Assembly (NCBI RefSeq): GCF_019042215.1
Contig: NZ_JAHQCS010000151.1
Coordinates: forward strand, 1 to 64,000
DNA length: 64,000 nucleotides
Direction: 5' to 3'
DNA from: Evansella tamaricis
Lineage (GTDB): Bacteria > Bacillota > Bacilli > Bacillales > Salisediminibacteriaceae
How positions within the stretch are numbered: the first letter of the stretch is position 1; every line of letters begins with the position of its first letter. The position numbers and the translations under genes were made by a program. The notes under the pieces were generated by a model. That model had not been told where the DNA came from, did no database searches, and saw nothing but the letters and a program-made list of their open reading frames with translations. Of this stretch, positions 18,034 to 26,900 are shown piece after piece.

Positions 18034-18975
18034 ATGCGTGTTGTTAATAATATGGCTGAACTTATCGGTGACACACCACTTGTAAAACTTCAAAGAATTG
18101 CTGATCCAAATGGAGCAGAGGTTTATTTAAAGCTTGAATTTATGAACCCCAGTGGAAGTGTAAAAGACCGTGCTGCCTTTAACATGATTGCTCAGGCTGA
18201 AAAGGATGGATTGTTGAACAGTGATTCCGTTATTATAGAACCAACTTCAGGTAATACAGGAATCGGTTTAGCAATGAATGCAGCAGCAAGAGGATATCGT
18301 TCCATTCTTGTTATGCCAGATACTATGTCCCAAGAAAGAATTAACTTGTTAAAGGCTTACGGTGCAGAAGTGGTTTTAAGTCCAGGGGATAAAAAAATGC
18401 CTGGAGCTATTGAAAAAGCTTATGAACTTGTAAAAGAAATTCCTAATAGTTACATGCCCATGCAATTTGAGAACGCCGCTAACCCTGACGCACATCGTCA
18501 CACCACTGCGAAAGAGATTGTGGATGGTATGAACCAATTAGGAAAATCTCTCTCTGCCTTTGTTGCTACATCAGGTACTGGCGGTACCATCACTGGCACT
18601 GCCGAGGAACTTAAAAAAATATACCCTAGTATGACCACACATGTCGTTGAACCAAAAGGGTCTCCTGTTCTTTCTGGCGGAAAGCCAGGACCGCATAAAC
18701 TAGTGGGAACAAGCCCAGGGTTTATTCCACCTATCTTGAACGAGGAAGTTTATGGAGAGATTTTTTGTATATCTGATGAAGATGCCTACGACATTACAAG
18801 ACAGTTGTCCAAAAAAGAAGGAATTCTAGTAGGTCCTTCCTCCGGGGCTGCTTGCTATGCAGCGCTTCAAGTAGCAAAGCGTCTATCACCGGATGACATC
18901 GTTGTTGCCATAGCTTGTGATACAGGAGAACGTTATTTATCAACAGATCTTTTTGAATTTGACACTTCTGAATAA
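18034..18975 (+). CDS. ytkP: Cysteine synthase family PLP enzyme YtkP
   Basis: A 313-aa PLP-dependent beta-replacement enzyme of the CysK family. The PLP lysine is in NPSGSVKDRAAFNMI near residue 45, the substrate Asn loop is EPTSGNTGIGLA near 71, and the phosphate loop is TSGTGGTITGTAEEL near 176. B. subtilis YtkP is a CysK paralog in the same position. It probably makes cysteine from O-acetylserine and sulfide, although a beta-replacement on another substrate is possible. The start follows GGAAGGAAGTGAAGG. A hairpin terminator follows. Confidence 0.92.
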   Translation: MRVVNNMAELIGDTPLVKLQRIADPNGAEVYLKLEFMNPSGSVKDRAAFNMIAQAEKDGLLNSDSVIIEPTSGNTGIGLAMNAAARGYRSILVMPDTMSQERINLLKAYGAEVVLSPGDKKMPGAIEKAYELVKEIPNSYMPMQFENAANPDAHRHTTAKEIVDGMNQLGKSLSAFVATSGTGGTITGTAEELKKIYPSMTTHVVEPKGSPVLSGGKPGPHKLVGTSPGFIPPILNEEVYGEIFCISDEDAYDITRQLSKKEGILVGPSSGAACYAALQVAKRLSPDDIVVAIACDTGERYLSTDLFEFDTSE

Positions 18976-18983
18976 TCCCATTT

Positions 18984-19018
18984 CCCCCCTTTCCTATGCA
19001 AGAGCATGGATAGGGGGG
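18984..19018. terminator. Bidirectional terminator between ytkP and pepV
   Basis: CCCCCC and GGGGGG with imperfect internal pairing around GCA/TGC lie between two convergent genes, with T-rich continuation on the plus strand. Confidence 0.75.
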
Positions 19019-19019
19019 T

Positions 19020-20411
19020 TTAGTTAACTAATTCATAGATCGCTTGTGCATAAATAGCCGTTGCCCTCGTTAAATTATCTATAGAAATATATTCATCAGA
19101 CTGGTGAGCAACATCCTCCTGCCCTGGAAACATCGGACCAAATGCCACCCCTGCTGATAACGATCTTGCATAAGTGCCACCTCCAATGGATAACATTTTT
19201 GCTGGCTCTCCTGTTTGTTCCTCATACACCTTCGATAATGTTTGTATTAATGGATGATCTTCATCCACCGCATGTGGTTTCTCATGTGTCAAAATCTTCC
19301 CAATAAAATGATAATCAGAAAATGCCGATGATATTGATTCATATAAAGTTGAAAACTCTGCCCCGTCAGGATAACGTAAATTAATTCCGACTTTTCCCTC
19401 TCCCCCTTTTTCAAATTCCAATTTCCCGACGTTTAAGGTGACATCCCCACGTTTCACGTCAGAATAAGCTATTCCTAACCGTTCCCCCCGTGAATCTTGA
19501 AAAAACAGTTCACTTAGAATGGAAAAAAAATCTTTTTCATGACCTTCAAGTGGAAGTTTTGCTAGCAGAAAATGAGCTAAAATTAATCCGCTGTTGACCC
19601 CCTTTTCAGGCTCCATTCCATGGGCAGACTTTCCTCTTATTTTTAAAACAATACCGTCTTCCTCCACATGGTACTCACCAGAAACGTGGTTATCATTCAA
19701 AAATACTGTAAATTCATGTACCAATTCCTTTTCCTCTACTCCCGACACTTTACATGTGGCAAGGGCAGGGACCATATTTAATCGTTCCCCTGCATAGAAA
19801 GATTTCACTTTTCCTCCCTTTTCAGGAATAAATGTGGAAAACTCCAAATCACAAATTCCCTTCTCTCCATTTATGATTGGGAAATCTGCATCAGGTGCAA
19901 AACCAATAGTAGGCATTTCCTCCTTATTAAAATAATGTGCAACACATCTCCACTGACTTTCCTCATCTGTTCCTATGATCAAACGAACCCTCTTGTTAGG
20001 CGATATGTTTAATTCCTTCACGATTTTCAAAGCATAGTAAGCAGCCATGGTTGGACCTTTATCGTCAATCGCGCCACGGGCGTAGATATTCCCATCACGA
20101 ATTTCAGCAGAATACGGCGGTGATGTCCATCCATCCCCTTCTGGTACAACATCTATGTGACAGAGTATCCCTACAAGTTCCTCCCCTTCTCCCCATTCTA
20201 TATGCGCTCCGTACCCATCAACATCCTTTGTAACAAAGCCATCTTTTTTTGCCCGATTCAAAATCCAGTCATAAGCTTCCCTTATCCCCTCTCCAAAGGG
20301 GGCACCGTTTCTGGCACTACTTTCATCCAAAACACTTTTTATTCGTAAAAAACACTGTGTATCTTTTATTAAATCAGCTTCTCTCTTTTTAACTTCCCCT
20401 AACCAATTCAT
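19020..20411 (-). CDS. pepV: Dipeptidase PepV (M20 family)
   Basis: A 463-aa M20 dipeptidase that cleaves a broad range of dipeptides in the cytosol. It has the first metal His in GILCHIDVVPEGDGW near residue 77, the bridging Asp in ARGAIDDKGP, the catalytic GTDEESQW around 146, the metal Asp of FAPDADFP, and the terminal His in EDVAHQSDEY. B. subtilis YtjP matches. The ATG at 20411 is chosen: GGAGG is eight bases before it, whereas the ATG at 20432 is not preceded by one. Confidence 0.94.
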   Translation of the reverse strand: MNWLGEVKKREADLIKDTQCFLRIKSVLDESSARNGAPFGEGIREAYDWILNRAKKDGFVTKDVDGYGAHIEWGEGEELVGILCHIDVVPEGDGWTSPPYSAEIRDGNIYARGAIDDKGPTMAAYYALKIVKELNISPNKRVRLIIGTDEESQWRCVAHYFNKEEMPTIGFAPDADFPIINGEKGICDLEFSTFIPEKGGKVKSFYAGERLNMVPALATCKVSGVEEKELVHEFTVFLNDNHVSGEYHVEEDGIVLKIRGKSAHGMEPEKGVNSGLILAHFLLAKLPLEGHEKDFFSILSELFFQDSRGERLGIAYSDVKRGDVTLNVGKLEFEKGGEGKVGINLRYPDGAEFSTLYESISSAFSDYHFIGKILTHEKPHAVDEDHPLIQTLSKVYEEQTGEPAKMLSIGGGTYARSLSAGVAFGPMFPGQEDVAHQSDEYISIDNLTRATAIYAQAIYELVN

Positions 20412-20686
20412 ATCCTGTTCCTCCATTTCCATTTTTCCTATGTATCATATTTCCCTATTCCCTTCATACCATGTACTATAGTATGAAAAGTCCAGACAAC
20501 AATTATATTATTAATTCATTTTACTCACTCTTCAAAAAATTTACAAAAGTATAACTTTACGTTTTTACAGGAATGCAGTAAAATACATGTTAATCTAGAA
20601 TATTACATGAAAGGGAGGGTAGAAGATTTTAGCTTTAGGTGAAATACCGTGTTCGTATGTACTTATAATAAATGAGGAGTGATTTT

Positions 20687-20905
20687 TTGAAACCTTCAAC
20701 TGACCGAATGATGACAAGGATAAAATCCATCTACCTTTATATTCAAAAAAGAGGAAGTGTCTCCACAAAGGAATTAGTTGAAGAATTCGGAATAACTCAA
20801 CGGACCGTTCAAAGGGATCTAAGTGTCTTAAAATATAATAATCTCGTTGAAAGTCCTGCCCGTGGAAAATGGAATATTACAAAGCGTAAATCACATGTTT
20901 CATAA
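20687..20905 (+). CDS. ytzE: DeoR-type HTH regulator YtzE
   Basis: A 72-aa protein consisting of a single DeoR-type winged helix: KPSTDRMMTRIKSIYLYIQKRGSVSTKELVEEFGITQRTVQRDLSVL. It has no effector domain, so ligand sensing is not expected. It matches what I recall of B. subtilis YtzE. The start is TTG at 20687, eight bases after GAGGAG; an ATG at 20672 is inside that ribosome binding site. Targets are unknown. It is convergent with the rsuA-like gene, sharing a hairpin. Confidence 0.88.
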   Translation: MKPSTDRMMTRIKSIYLYIQKRGSVSTKELVEEFGITQRTVQRDLSVLKYNNLVESPARGKWNITKRKSHVS

Positions 20906-20927
20906 TATACATATGTTAGAAGAACTT

Positions 20928-20957
20928 GAACCTCCGAGACCTGGAGGTTCTTTTATT
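20928..20957 (+). terminator. Terminator of ytzE
   Basis: GAACCTCC / GGAGGTTC with a 7-nt loop is followed by TTTTATT. It overlaps the 3' end of the rsuA-like gene on the other strand by a few bases. Confidence 0.82.
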
Positions 20958-21666
20958 CTCTATTCTGGAGACGTTCAACTTCTTTATCCGTTAATTCCCG
21001 GTATGTACCTGGATGTAAATCTGGGTCTAAATGCAAAGGACCAATTCTCTCCCTTTTCAAGGCAAGTACTTTCCTTCCCCTTGATTGAAACATTCTTTTC
21101 ACTTGGTGAAACTTTCCCTCTGTAATCGTTAATAGTAAAACTGTGTCTTGATTTTGATCTGGATAAGTAAGTTTAGCTGGCTTCGTTTTATAACCGTCAT
21201 CCAAAACAACTCCCATTTCTAGGGCAATCTCATCTTCTTTCAATAGTGGAAGATCAATGTGGACCCGGTACGTTTTATCTACTTTTTTCTTAGGGGATGT
21301 TAGTTGGTGCGCTAATTTACCATCATTCGTCAAAAACATCAGACCAGTCGTATCCTTATCTAATCTTCCAACGGGGAATGGTTCGTATAACGCATCCTCG
21401 GGTTCTAGTAAGTCTAATACTGTTTTTTCTGTCTCGTCTTCCGTAGCTGAAATTACCCCTTTTGGCTTGTTCATCATTAAATAAATATACTCTTTATACT
21501 CCACTGCTTCTCCAAATACCTCTATATGATCAATGCTTGGGTCCACATGTGTTTTTCCATCTTTTATCGTATTACCATTAACAATTAAAGCCCCGGTTTT
21601 TAATAGTTTCTTTACTTCTTTCCTCGAACCATACCCCATATTTGCAAGTAGTTTATCCGCTCTCAT
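20953..21666 (-). CDS. 16S rRNA pseudouridine synthase, RsuA/RluB family
   Basis: A 237-aa pseudouridine synthase with an N-terminal S4 domain (MRADKLLANMGYGSRKEVKKLL) and a catalytic domain with GRLDKDTTGLMFLTNDG, whose Asp is the nucleophile. It corresponds to the RsuA-like YtzG of B. subtilis. The ATG at 21666 lies inside the end of the upstream gene, and the two overlap by 14 bp, which implies translational coupling. The alternative start at 21711 would overlap much more. Probable target is U516 of 16S rRNA, by family. Confidence 0.9.
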   Translation of the reverse strand: MRADKLLANMGYGSRKEVKKLLKTGALIVNGNTIKDGKTHVDPSIDHIEVFGEAVEYKEYIYLMMNKPKGVISATEDETEKTVLDLLEPEDALYEPFPVGRLDKDTTGLMFLTNDGKLAHQLTSPKKKVDKTYRVHIDLPLLKEDEIALEMGVVLDDGYKTKPAKLTYPDQNQDTVLLLTITEGKFHQVKRMFQSRGRKVLALKRERIGPLHLDPDLHPGTYRELTDKEVERLQNRE

Positions 21667-22339
21667 CTTCCTTTTTCCTCCTATCCTCCACAATTTGTTT
21701 AGCGAATCCACCTAAATCACCTCTTATATACCCCCTTATCACACCAGGAATAATTTGCTGTGCCGCTTGATCTACCATTTCCTTCGGTATTCCCAACTCT
21801 CCCATATCTTTTCTTAAATCCTCCACCAGTTCCACTCCTTTTCTTGTGGCTTCCAGATTGAGGTGAAGGACATCTTCTTCCTTCGCCGCTACAATTTTTA
21901 AGGATCCTCCAAAGATATCCTTTATTTTGGATTGATAGTTTAAATGAGCAGGAGGTACAGCAACCATCCCTCGTTTTTCTATTTTTAATTCATCAGCTTG
22001 AGTGATAAACTTTACAGGGATTACCTTTTGATTATTTTCTAGAAGATATTCAATATCCTTTGCCATTTTTTTCGTTGCACACAGAAAAAAGACGGTCTCT
22101 TCTGAAAAAAAAGAGGCATAATTTTGTAAAAAGGGTTCAATACTTTCGGCTGGCAAAAGGAGCCACACTTCTTTTTCTTTATAAAAGAACTCCGGGCTTA
22201 TCCAACTGATCCTCAAATTCCCCTTTATATTTTTCAATACCTTTTCCTTTGACCGAGAAAATACACCTATACTTTTCTCCTCAGGAAGTAGTTCAAGGAT
22301 TGCTTTTGCAAATCTTCCAAATCCCACAATCATCATCAT
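21653..22339 (-). CDS. Pyrroline-5-carboxylate reductase-like protein
   Basis: A 228-aa protein with an N-terminal Rossmann start MMMIVGFGRFAKAILELL and a helical C-terminal half (EEDVLHLNLEATRKGVELVEDLRKDMGELG). It has the general shape of ProC/ComER-type oxidoreductases but is shorter than ProC, and the dinucleotide loop (GFGRFA) deviates from the usual GxGxxG. A true proC lies at 30351-31163, so another role is likely. Its 3' end overlaps the rsuA-like start, suggesting a two-gene operon. Substrate unknown. Confidence 0.7.
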   Translation of the reverse strand: MMMIVGFGRFAKAILELLPEEKSIGVFSRSKEKVLKNIKGNLRISWISPEFFYKEKEVWLLLPAESIEPFLQNYASFFSEETVFFLCATKKMAKDIEYLLENNQKVIPVKFITQADELKIEKRGMVAVPPAHLNYQSKIKDIFGGSLKIVAAKEEDVLHLNLEATRKGVELVEDLRKDMGELGIPKEMVDQAAQQIIPGVIRGYIRGDLGGFAKQIVEDRRKKEDESG

Positions 22340-22406
22340 ATCATACCCCCTTTATAATCATTTATAGCTAGATAGATGCGGAACACTTGAAAATTTATAG
22401 AATACA

Positions 22407-22436
22407 GAAAAAAAAGGGAGTTGAATAAAATCTCCC
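22407..22436 (-). terminator. Terminator of the SEDS pair
   Basis: GGGAG / CTCCC stem with an AT-rich loop followed by eight T on the minus strand, immediately past the stop codon of the RodA-like gene. Confidence 0.72.
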
Positions 22437-22437
22437 C

Positions 22438-23625
22438 CTAGTCTTCTTCCCCAAACATATAATGTTTTGTTCGAATATTGACATTTAGAACAATACCTAT
22501 TGCAAGCATACTTGTCATTAACGCACTTCCACCATAGCTGATAAAAGGTAAGGCTAACCCTGTAATTGGCATTAAACCAATTGTCATACCGACATTTTGG
22601 AAAATCTGGAACACAAATAACCCCACAGAACCAGCAACTAAATACGTCCCAAATGTATTGTTACAACTAAAGGCTATTATCACCATGCGGTATAGTAGCA
22701 GGAAGTACACTACAATTAAAACAGTTGCCCCCACAAAACCAAACTCTTCGCCAATTACTGTAAAGATAAAATCAGTATGAAGTTCCGGAATCGTTCCACT
22801 CTGAGACTTAACTCCCGAAGCTAAACCACTGCCGTACAGTTTTCCTGCCCCAATTCCCTGAATCGCCTGGTACAATTGAAACCCTTGCCCCGCAATGTCT
22901 GCCTGAGGGTCTAACCATGCATAGATTCGATCTAATTGATGGGATTTAATAATAAGTGAAAACAACTCAAAATAATTATTATGAAGCCAAACCAACAAGC
23001 CAATACCCGATAAAGCAAGTGTCGTTAATAGAGCAATCATCCGATACGTCACACCAGACATAACGATCATACTAAACATGACAGCCCCTATTACAAGAGC
23101 CGTTCCTAAATCCGGCTGAATTAGAATCAAAGCAAATGGAGGTAATCCAACCCCAAGTATTTTTCCAACTACAATCACGTCAGAACGAAACGACTTTACC
23201 ATGGGGTTCTTTGTAATATTATACAAGACATGCGCTAACGTAATAAGAACAAATATCTTAACAAACTCGGATGGCTGAAACCGAAATACCCCTTCAATCC
23301 CTAGCCACCTTTTCGCACCGTTTACCTCAATCCCAAGCGGTGTAAACTCAACAAGTAAGAGTAAAATCATCCCAAGGGCATATAAAGGAATCGAGAAATT
23401 CTTAAATAATTCATAGTCAATGCTCATTGCCGCTATCATTAAAATAGTTCCTACACCAAACCAAAGTATTTGACGCTGAACAAAATGAAATGGGTCCCAC
23501 CCCCATCTGGCTGTCAATGGAGCACTCCCGCTATAGACTGCTAATAAACTGATACACATGAGCACAAACAAAAGAAATAACAATGTAAAATCCAACTGTT
23601 GAAATGAGGTTTTACGTTCCTGCAT
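22438..23625 (-). CDS. SEDS family protein, RodA-like
   Basis: A 395-aa polytopic protein of the SEDS family, the membrane glycosyltransferases that polymerise lipid II into glycan strands together with a class B PBP. About ten membrane segments are present. Signature pieces are QPSEFVKI, the catalytic Asp in IQPDLGTALVIG, the lipid-interacting LHTDFIFTVIGEEFGF, and FISYGGSALM near the C-terminus. The ATG follows AGGTGA. It is the second gene of a two-gene transcript with the FtsW-like gene, 24 bp apart. Whether it serves elongation, division or sporulation cannot be told. Confidence 0.9.
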   Translation of the reverse strand: MQERKTSFQQLDFTLLFLLFVLMCISLLAVYSGSAPLTARWGWDPFHFVQRQILWFGVGTILMIAAMSIDYELFKNFSIPLYALGMILLLLVEFTPLGIEVNGAKRWLGIEGVFRFQPSEFVKIFVLITLAHVLYNITKNPMVKSFRSDVIVVGKILGVGLPPFALILIQPDLGTALVIGAVMFSMIVMSGVTYRMIALLTTLALSGIGLLVWLHNNYFELFSLIIKSHQLDRIYAWLDPQADIAGQGFQLYQAIQGIGAGKLYGSGLASGVKSQSGTIPELHTDFIFTVIGEEFGFVGATVLIVVYFLLLYRMVIIAFSCNNTFGTYLVAGSVGLFVFQIFQNVGMTIGLMPITGLALPFISYGGSALMTSMLAIGIVLNVNIRTKHYMFGEED

Positions 23626-23649
23626 CTATATTCACCTACTATATTCCGA

Positions 23650-24861
23650 TTATCTTACTCTGCGGAGACTAGTTCTCCCGCCAATCTCATTTGTGACGGC
23701 CGTTTCTTCCTCAAAACTTTCTTCCTCTTCATATTTCTCTTGCCGATCTCGCTCTGTTTTCCTTGATATATTTGCTAAGATTCCCATTGAAATGAACGTC
23801 ACCATCAACGAAGATCCCCCATAGCTGATAAATGGGAATGGAATACCAGTAATCGGTAACAACCCACTTACAGCCCCAGCATTAAAGACCATTTGAATAC
23901 ATAATTGAAAGACGATTCCAAAAGCAAGTAAACTTCCAAACGTATCATTGCAGCGGGCACCAATTACAATACCCCTGATTATAATAATTAACATACAAGT
24001 GAACACAAAAGCAATTCCAAAAACCCCCAACTCTTCACTGACAATGGCTAAAATAAAATCTGTGTGAGCTTCAGGCAAATAAAATAATTTTTGAACACTC
24101 TGCCCGAGGCCGGCACCTGTTAAACCACCATGAGCAATGGCTATATAGGACTGTACAAGCTGTAATCCTTCTGATGCTTCCAGTTCAAAGGGATTTCTGT
24201 GACCAATTAACCGGTTTAAACGATATGTCTCAGAGTGGGCGTAATGATAAATTGCCCATCCAGCTAAACTTCCCAATGAGATGAGGTGAATCATCCTAGC
24301 GCCAGAACAAAATGCAATTAAACCTGCAACTAATACAATCGAAGTTGCAGTTCCAAGATCCGGTTGCCACATAATCAGCAAAAAGAAACCAACAACGACG
24401 AGTAATGGCGGTAATACTCCAGAGAAGAATTTGTTGATAAAAGCCTGCTTTCTGGAGTACACATACGCCAAATAAATAATAGATCCCAGTTTTACAAACT
24501 CCGAAGGCTGCAGTTGAAAGCCCATAATTACTATCCAGCGGTTTGCTCCATTCACACTATGTCCTATTCCCGGAACCTTAACTAAAACTAGTAAAATGAC
24601 AGAAAACAAGACAATCCAAAAGGATAATTTCCGATAGTGTCGATATGGGAAAAACATAAAAAAAGTAAATAATACAGCGGATACAATTAACCACATTAAC
24701 TGCCGTTCAAAAAAGTAAGAGATATTTCCAAAAGTTTCATATCCTTGTATGAAACTTGCGCTGTATATCATAATAAGTCCAAATAATCCAAATAATGTAA
24801 TTGTCGTGATTAAGAGCCAATCTATATACAACTTCCTGCTTGTATCTGTCTCCAGTTCCAA
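23650..24861 (-). CDS. SEDS family protein, FtsW/RodA-like
   Basis: A 403-aa SEDS protein beginning at TTG (24861) after GGGTGAAG. It has QPSEFVKLGSI, the catalytic Asp in WQPDLGTATSIV, HTDFILAIVSEELGVFGI, and FISYGGSSLMVTFISMGI. A charged tail of about 35 residues follows the last segment (KTERDRQEKYEEEESFEEE). The tail and the overall pattern favour an FtsW/SpoVE-type assignment over RodA, but not decisively. No class B PBP gene lies beside either SEDS gene. Confidence 0.9.
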   Translation of the reverse strand: MELETDTSRKLYIDWLLITTITLFGLFGLIMIYSASFIQGYETFGNISYFFERQLMWLIVSAVLFTFFMFFPYRHYRKLSFWIVLFSVILLVLVKVPGIGHSVNGANRWIVIMGFQLQPSEFVKLGSIIYLAYVYSRKQAFINKFFSGVLPPLLVVVGFFLLIMWQPDLGTATSIVLVAGLIAFCSGARMIHLISLGSLAGWAIYHYAHSETYRLNRLIGHRNPFELEASEGLQLVQSYIAIAHGGLTGAGLGQSVQKLFYLPEAHTDFILAIVSEELGVFGIAFVFTCMLIIIIRGIVIGARCNDTFGSLLAFGIVFQLCIQMVFNAGAVSGLLPITGIPFPFISYGGSSLMVTFISMGILANISRKTERDRQEKYEEEESFEEETAVTNEIGGRTSLRRVR

Positions 24862-25139
24862 GGAACTTCACCCACCAATCTTTTACAGATGTTCCCTTCT
24901 ATCAATTATTACATTATATCAGATGGAAACCTACTCTAAAAGATACTTCACTTCCTATTTTTAAGCTATTTTTATATATTTCCAACCTCATCTTTACGTG
25001 TTCAAATGATGTAGAATAATCTGCCTGAATGTACAAAATAAAAATATCTTTGATATAGAAAAAAAAAAGATTGCAAAGGGGGAAAGTGAACTATATAATC
25101 ATCTTGTTATATAGAATACGTAAGGAATGGGGAGTTATT

Positions 25140-26225
25140 TTGAGCAACAAGATGTTATTTATCTATAATCACGTCTCACGACAAAATATGACAGAGGAAC
25201 TTAAAGAATGTGCGTCTGATATTACAGTATCAACTATCAAAAATGCATTGTCATTACTTTCATATGATGTCATCAGTATTAATCTAATGAATGAACAACA
25301 ATTGAGGGAAACGATCGAATATCATAGTCCCATTACTTGTGCATTTGTAATTGCGGAAGGGTTTTTATCAGAACCAAGTTCCTTATATGATGGTAGCGGA
25401 GCTCTATCCATTAGACAAATCCTTGAAAGCTATTCTATCCCCTATACCCATTCCACACCAAAAACAATGGAGTTTTGCCGAAATAAAGACTTAACGTATA
25501 AAATTTTAGGGGAAACTGAAATACTGATTCCGAAATTTATCTCATTCTCTAGTCCACATTTGACTGAAAAAGAAATGATTGAAGCGGAAATCTCTGTTGG
25601 CTACCCCATGTTTATTAAACCTGCTGGTGGTGGAAACAGTTTAGGAATTGATGAATTATCCATCTGTGAAAACCGGAACGATTTAGTAAAAAAGATTGGT
25701 CAACTTCAGGAGTTATTCGGAGAACAACCAATCTTAATGGAATCATATATATCAGGAAGTGAATTCACTGTTGCAGTGGTTGGAAATGCTTCCCCTACAG
25801 TATTACCAATTATTGAATTTCCGAATGATGTTCAAGTAAGAAGCCATGCAGTTAAAGCAGGTGAGTACGAAAAGCGGGATTCATTTCGCCTTCTCTCACC
25901 ACATGAGGGAAAAGGATCAGAGATTGCGGAAATTGCATTAAAAGTATATCAAGGTATACAAGGTAAAGATATGATTCGCTTAGATTTAAAAATGGATCAG
26001 TTTGGAAACCTCTTTGTCATTGATGTGAATGGGACACCATCCCTATCCAGTAAAGGATCTGTAGCTTATATGATTGAGACGTTAGACATATCAATGGAAG
26101 ATTTTTTAGGATATATGGTATATGAAGTTACCCGTGGCAAATCGTTTGTAAGCGAGCATGTAGAAGAGGTTTGGAAGAGTGTTTCAAAGAAACTCATCAG
26201 TGTAGATGCGCAAGTGGTGGCTTAA
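25140..26225 (+). CDS. D-alanine--D-alanine ligase-like ATP-grasp protein
   Basis: A 361-aa ATP-grasp enzyme. The ATP-binding domain has MFIKPAGGGNSLGID, the glycine-rich loop and GSEFTVAVVG, and the metal site has MIRLDLKMDQFGNLFVIDVNGTPSLS. The start is TTG at 25140, after GGGGAG; an ATG at 25071 upstream has no matching ribosome binding site. Ddl normally has EVNTxPG at the C-terminal metal site; here it is DVNGTPSLS, so a true Ddl function is not certain and another carboxylate-amine ligase is possible. It sits upstream of the yodB-like regulator and among envelope genes. Confidence 0.75.
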   Translation: MSNKMLFIYNHVSRQNMTEELKECASDITVSTIKNALSLLSYDVISINLMNEQQLRETIEYHSPITCAFVIAEGFLSEPSSLYDGSGALSIRQILESYSIPYTHSTPKTMEFCRNKDLTYKILGETEILIPKFISFSSPHLTEKEMIEAEISVGYPMFIKPAGGGNSLGIDELSICENRNDLVKKIGQLQELFGEQPILMESYISGSEFTVAVVGNASPTVLPIIEFPNDVQVRSHAVKAGEYEKRDSFRLLSPHEGKGSEIAEIALKVYQGIQGKDMIRLDLKMDQFGNLFVIDVNGTPSLSSKGSVAYMIETLDISMEDFLGYMVYEVTRGKSFVSEHVEEVWKSVSKKLISVDAQVVA

Positions 26226-26296
26226 AAGAACAGTACCTTCTGGATGACAGAGGCTTTTATAAAATACTCTTTTATTTCTGCTGACCTATTGGCACT

Positions 26297-26329
26297 TACA
26301 AAAATCAAGTAGGATGTGCTATACTACTT
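26297..26329 (+). promoter_or_regulatory. Promoter and dyad upstream of the YodB-like gene
   Basis: TATACT at 26320-26325 has a weak -35 (TTACAA, 26297-26302) 17 bp upstream. A perfect inverted repeat AAGTAG (26307-26312) / CTACTT (26324-26329) overlaps the -10. Its position suits autoregulation by the HxlR-type protein encoded next; this is inferred from position. Confidence 0.5.
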
Positions 26330-26346
26330 CTAAGGAGATGATGCCA

Positions 26347-26658
26347 ATGGTTCAAATGAATATATGTCCAAAATTTGAATCAGCATTTCAATTATTAGGA
26401 AAACGGTGGAATGGGCTTATCATACGTGTATTATTACAAGGCCCTCAACGCTTTAAAGATATATCAGCCGTCATACCAACTATGAGTGATAAAATGCTGG
26501 TGGATCGTTTAAAAGAGTTAGAAGAAGCTGAACTGGTGGAACGAAATGTCTATCCAGAAACACCGGTTCGAATTGAATACCAGTTATCAAAAAAAGGAAT
26601 TGAATTAGAATCAGTGATGGACGAAGTTCAAGCTTGGGCTGAAAAGTGGATAGATTGA
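26347..26658 (+). CDS. HxlR family redox regulator, YodB-like
   Basis: A 103-aa winged-helix protein that closely follows what I recall of B. subtilis YodB: NICPKFESAFQLLGKRWNGLI, then MSDKMLVDRLKELEEAELVERNVYPETPVRIEYQL. YodB represses quinone/diamide detoxification genes and senses electrophiles through an N-terminal Cys. That Cys is kept at residue 7, but the C-terminal Cys pair of YodB is missing because the protein ends at EKWID. The ATG at 26347 lies nine bases after AAGGAG; earlier in-frame ATGs overlap that site. Target genes are not in evidence next to it. Confidence 0.82.
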   Translation: MVQMNICPKFESAFQLLGKRWNGLIIRVLLQGPQRFKDISAVIPTMSDKMLVDRLKELEEAELVERNVYPETPVRIEYQLSKKGIELESVMDEVQAWAEKWID

Positions 26659-26713
26659 ATTAAAGCAGAAGGTCTTGGCTGACGAGTTAGTCCAAGCAAA
26701 TGTGAAAAACTTA

Positions 26714-26755
26714 AAAATGGCTCAGTTCATTTTGGAACGAGCCATTTTATTTTTG
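26714..26755 (+). terminator. Terminator of the yodB-like gene
   Basis: AAAATGGCTC / GAGCCATTTT with a 15-nt loop followed by ATTTTTG. It is about 55 bp past the stop codon. The remaining stretch to 26900 holds nothing recognisable. Confidence 0.8.
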
Positions 26756-26900
26756 CTTATAAATAGTTGCAATAAGAGTGTCAACTATCGCAACAAACCT
26801 CCCCACAACTTTGAATGCATTTGCAGTTTTGAAATAAGAACCATTCCGTCTTTTCTTAGCATATACAAGTAGAATACTTCCATTCCTCAACAAAAATTAT

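Noticed and set aside
20474-20483. TACTATAGTA palindrome upstream of pepV
   Set aside because: A 10-bp AT-rich palindrome is common by chance and no regulator link can be made.
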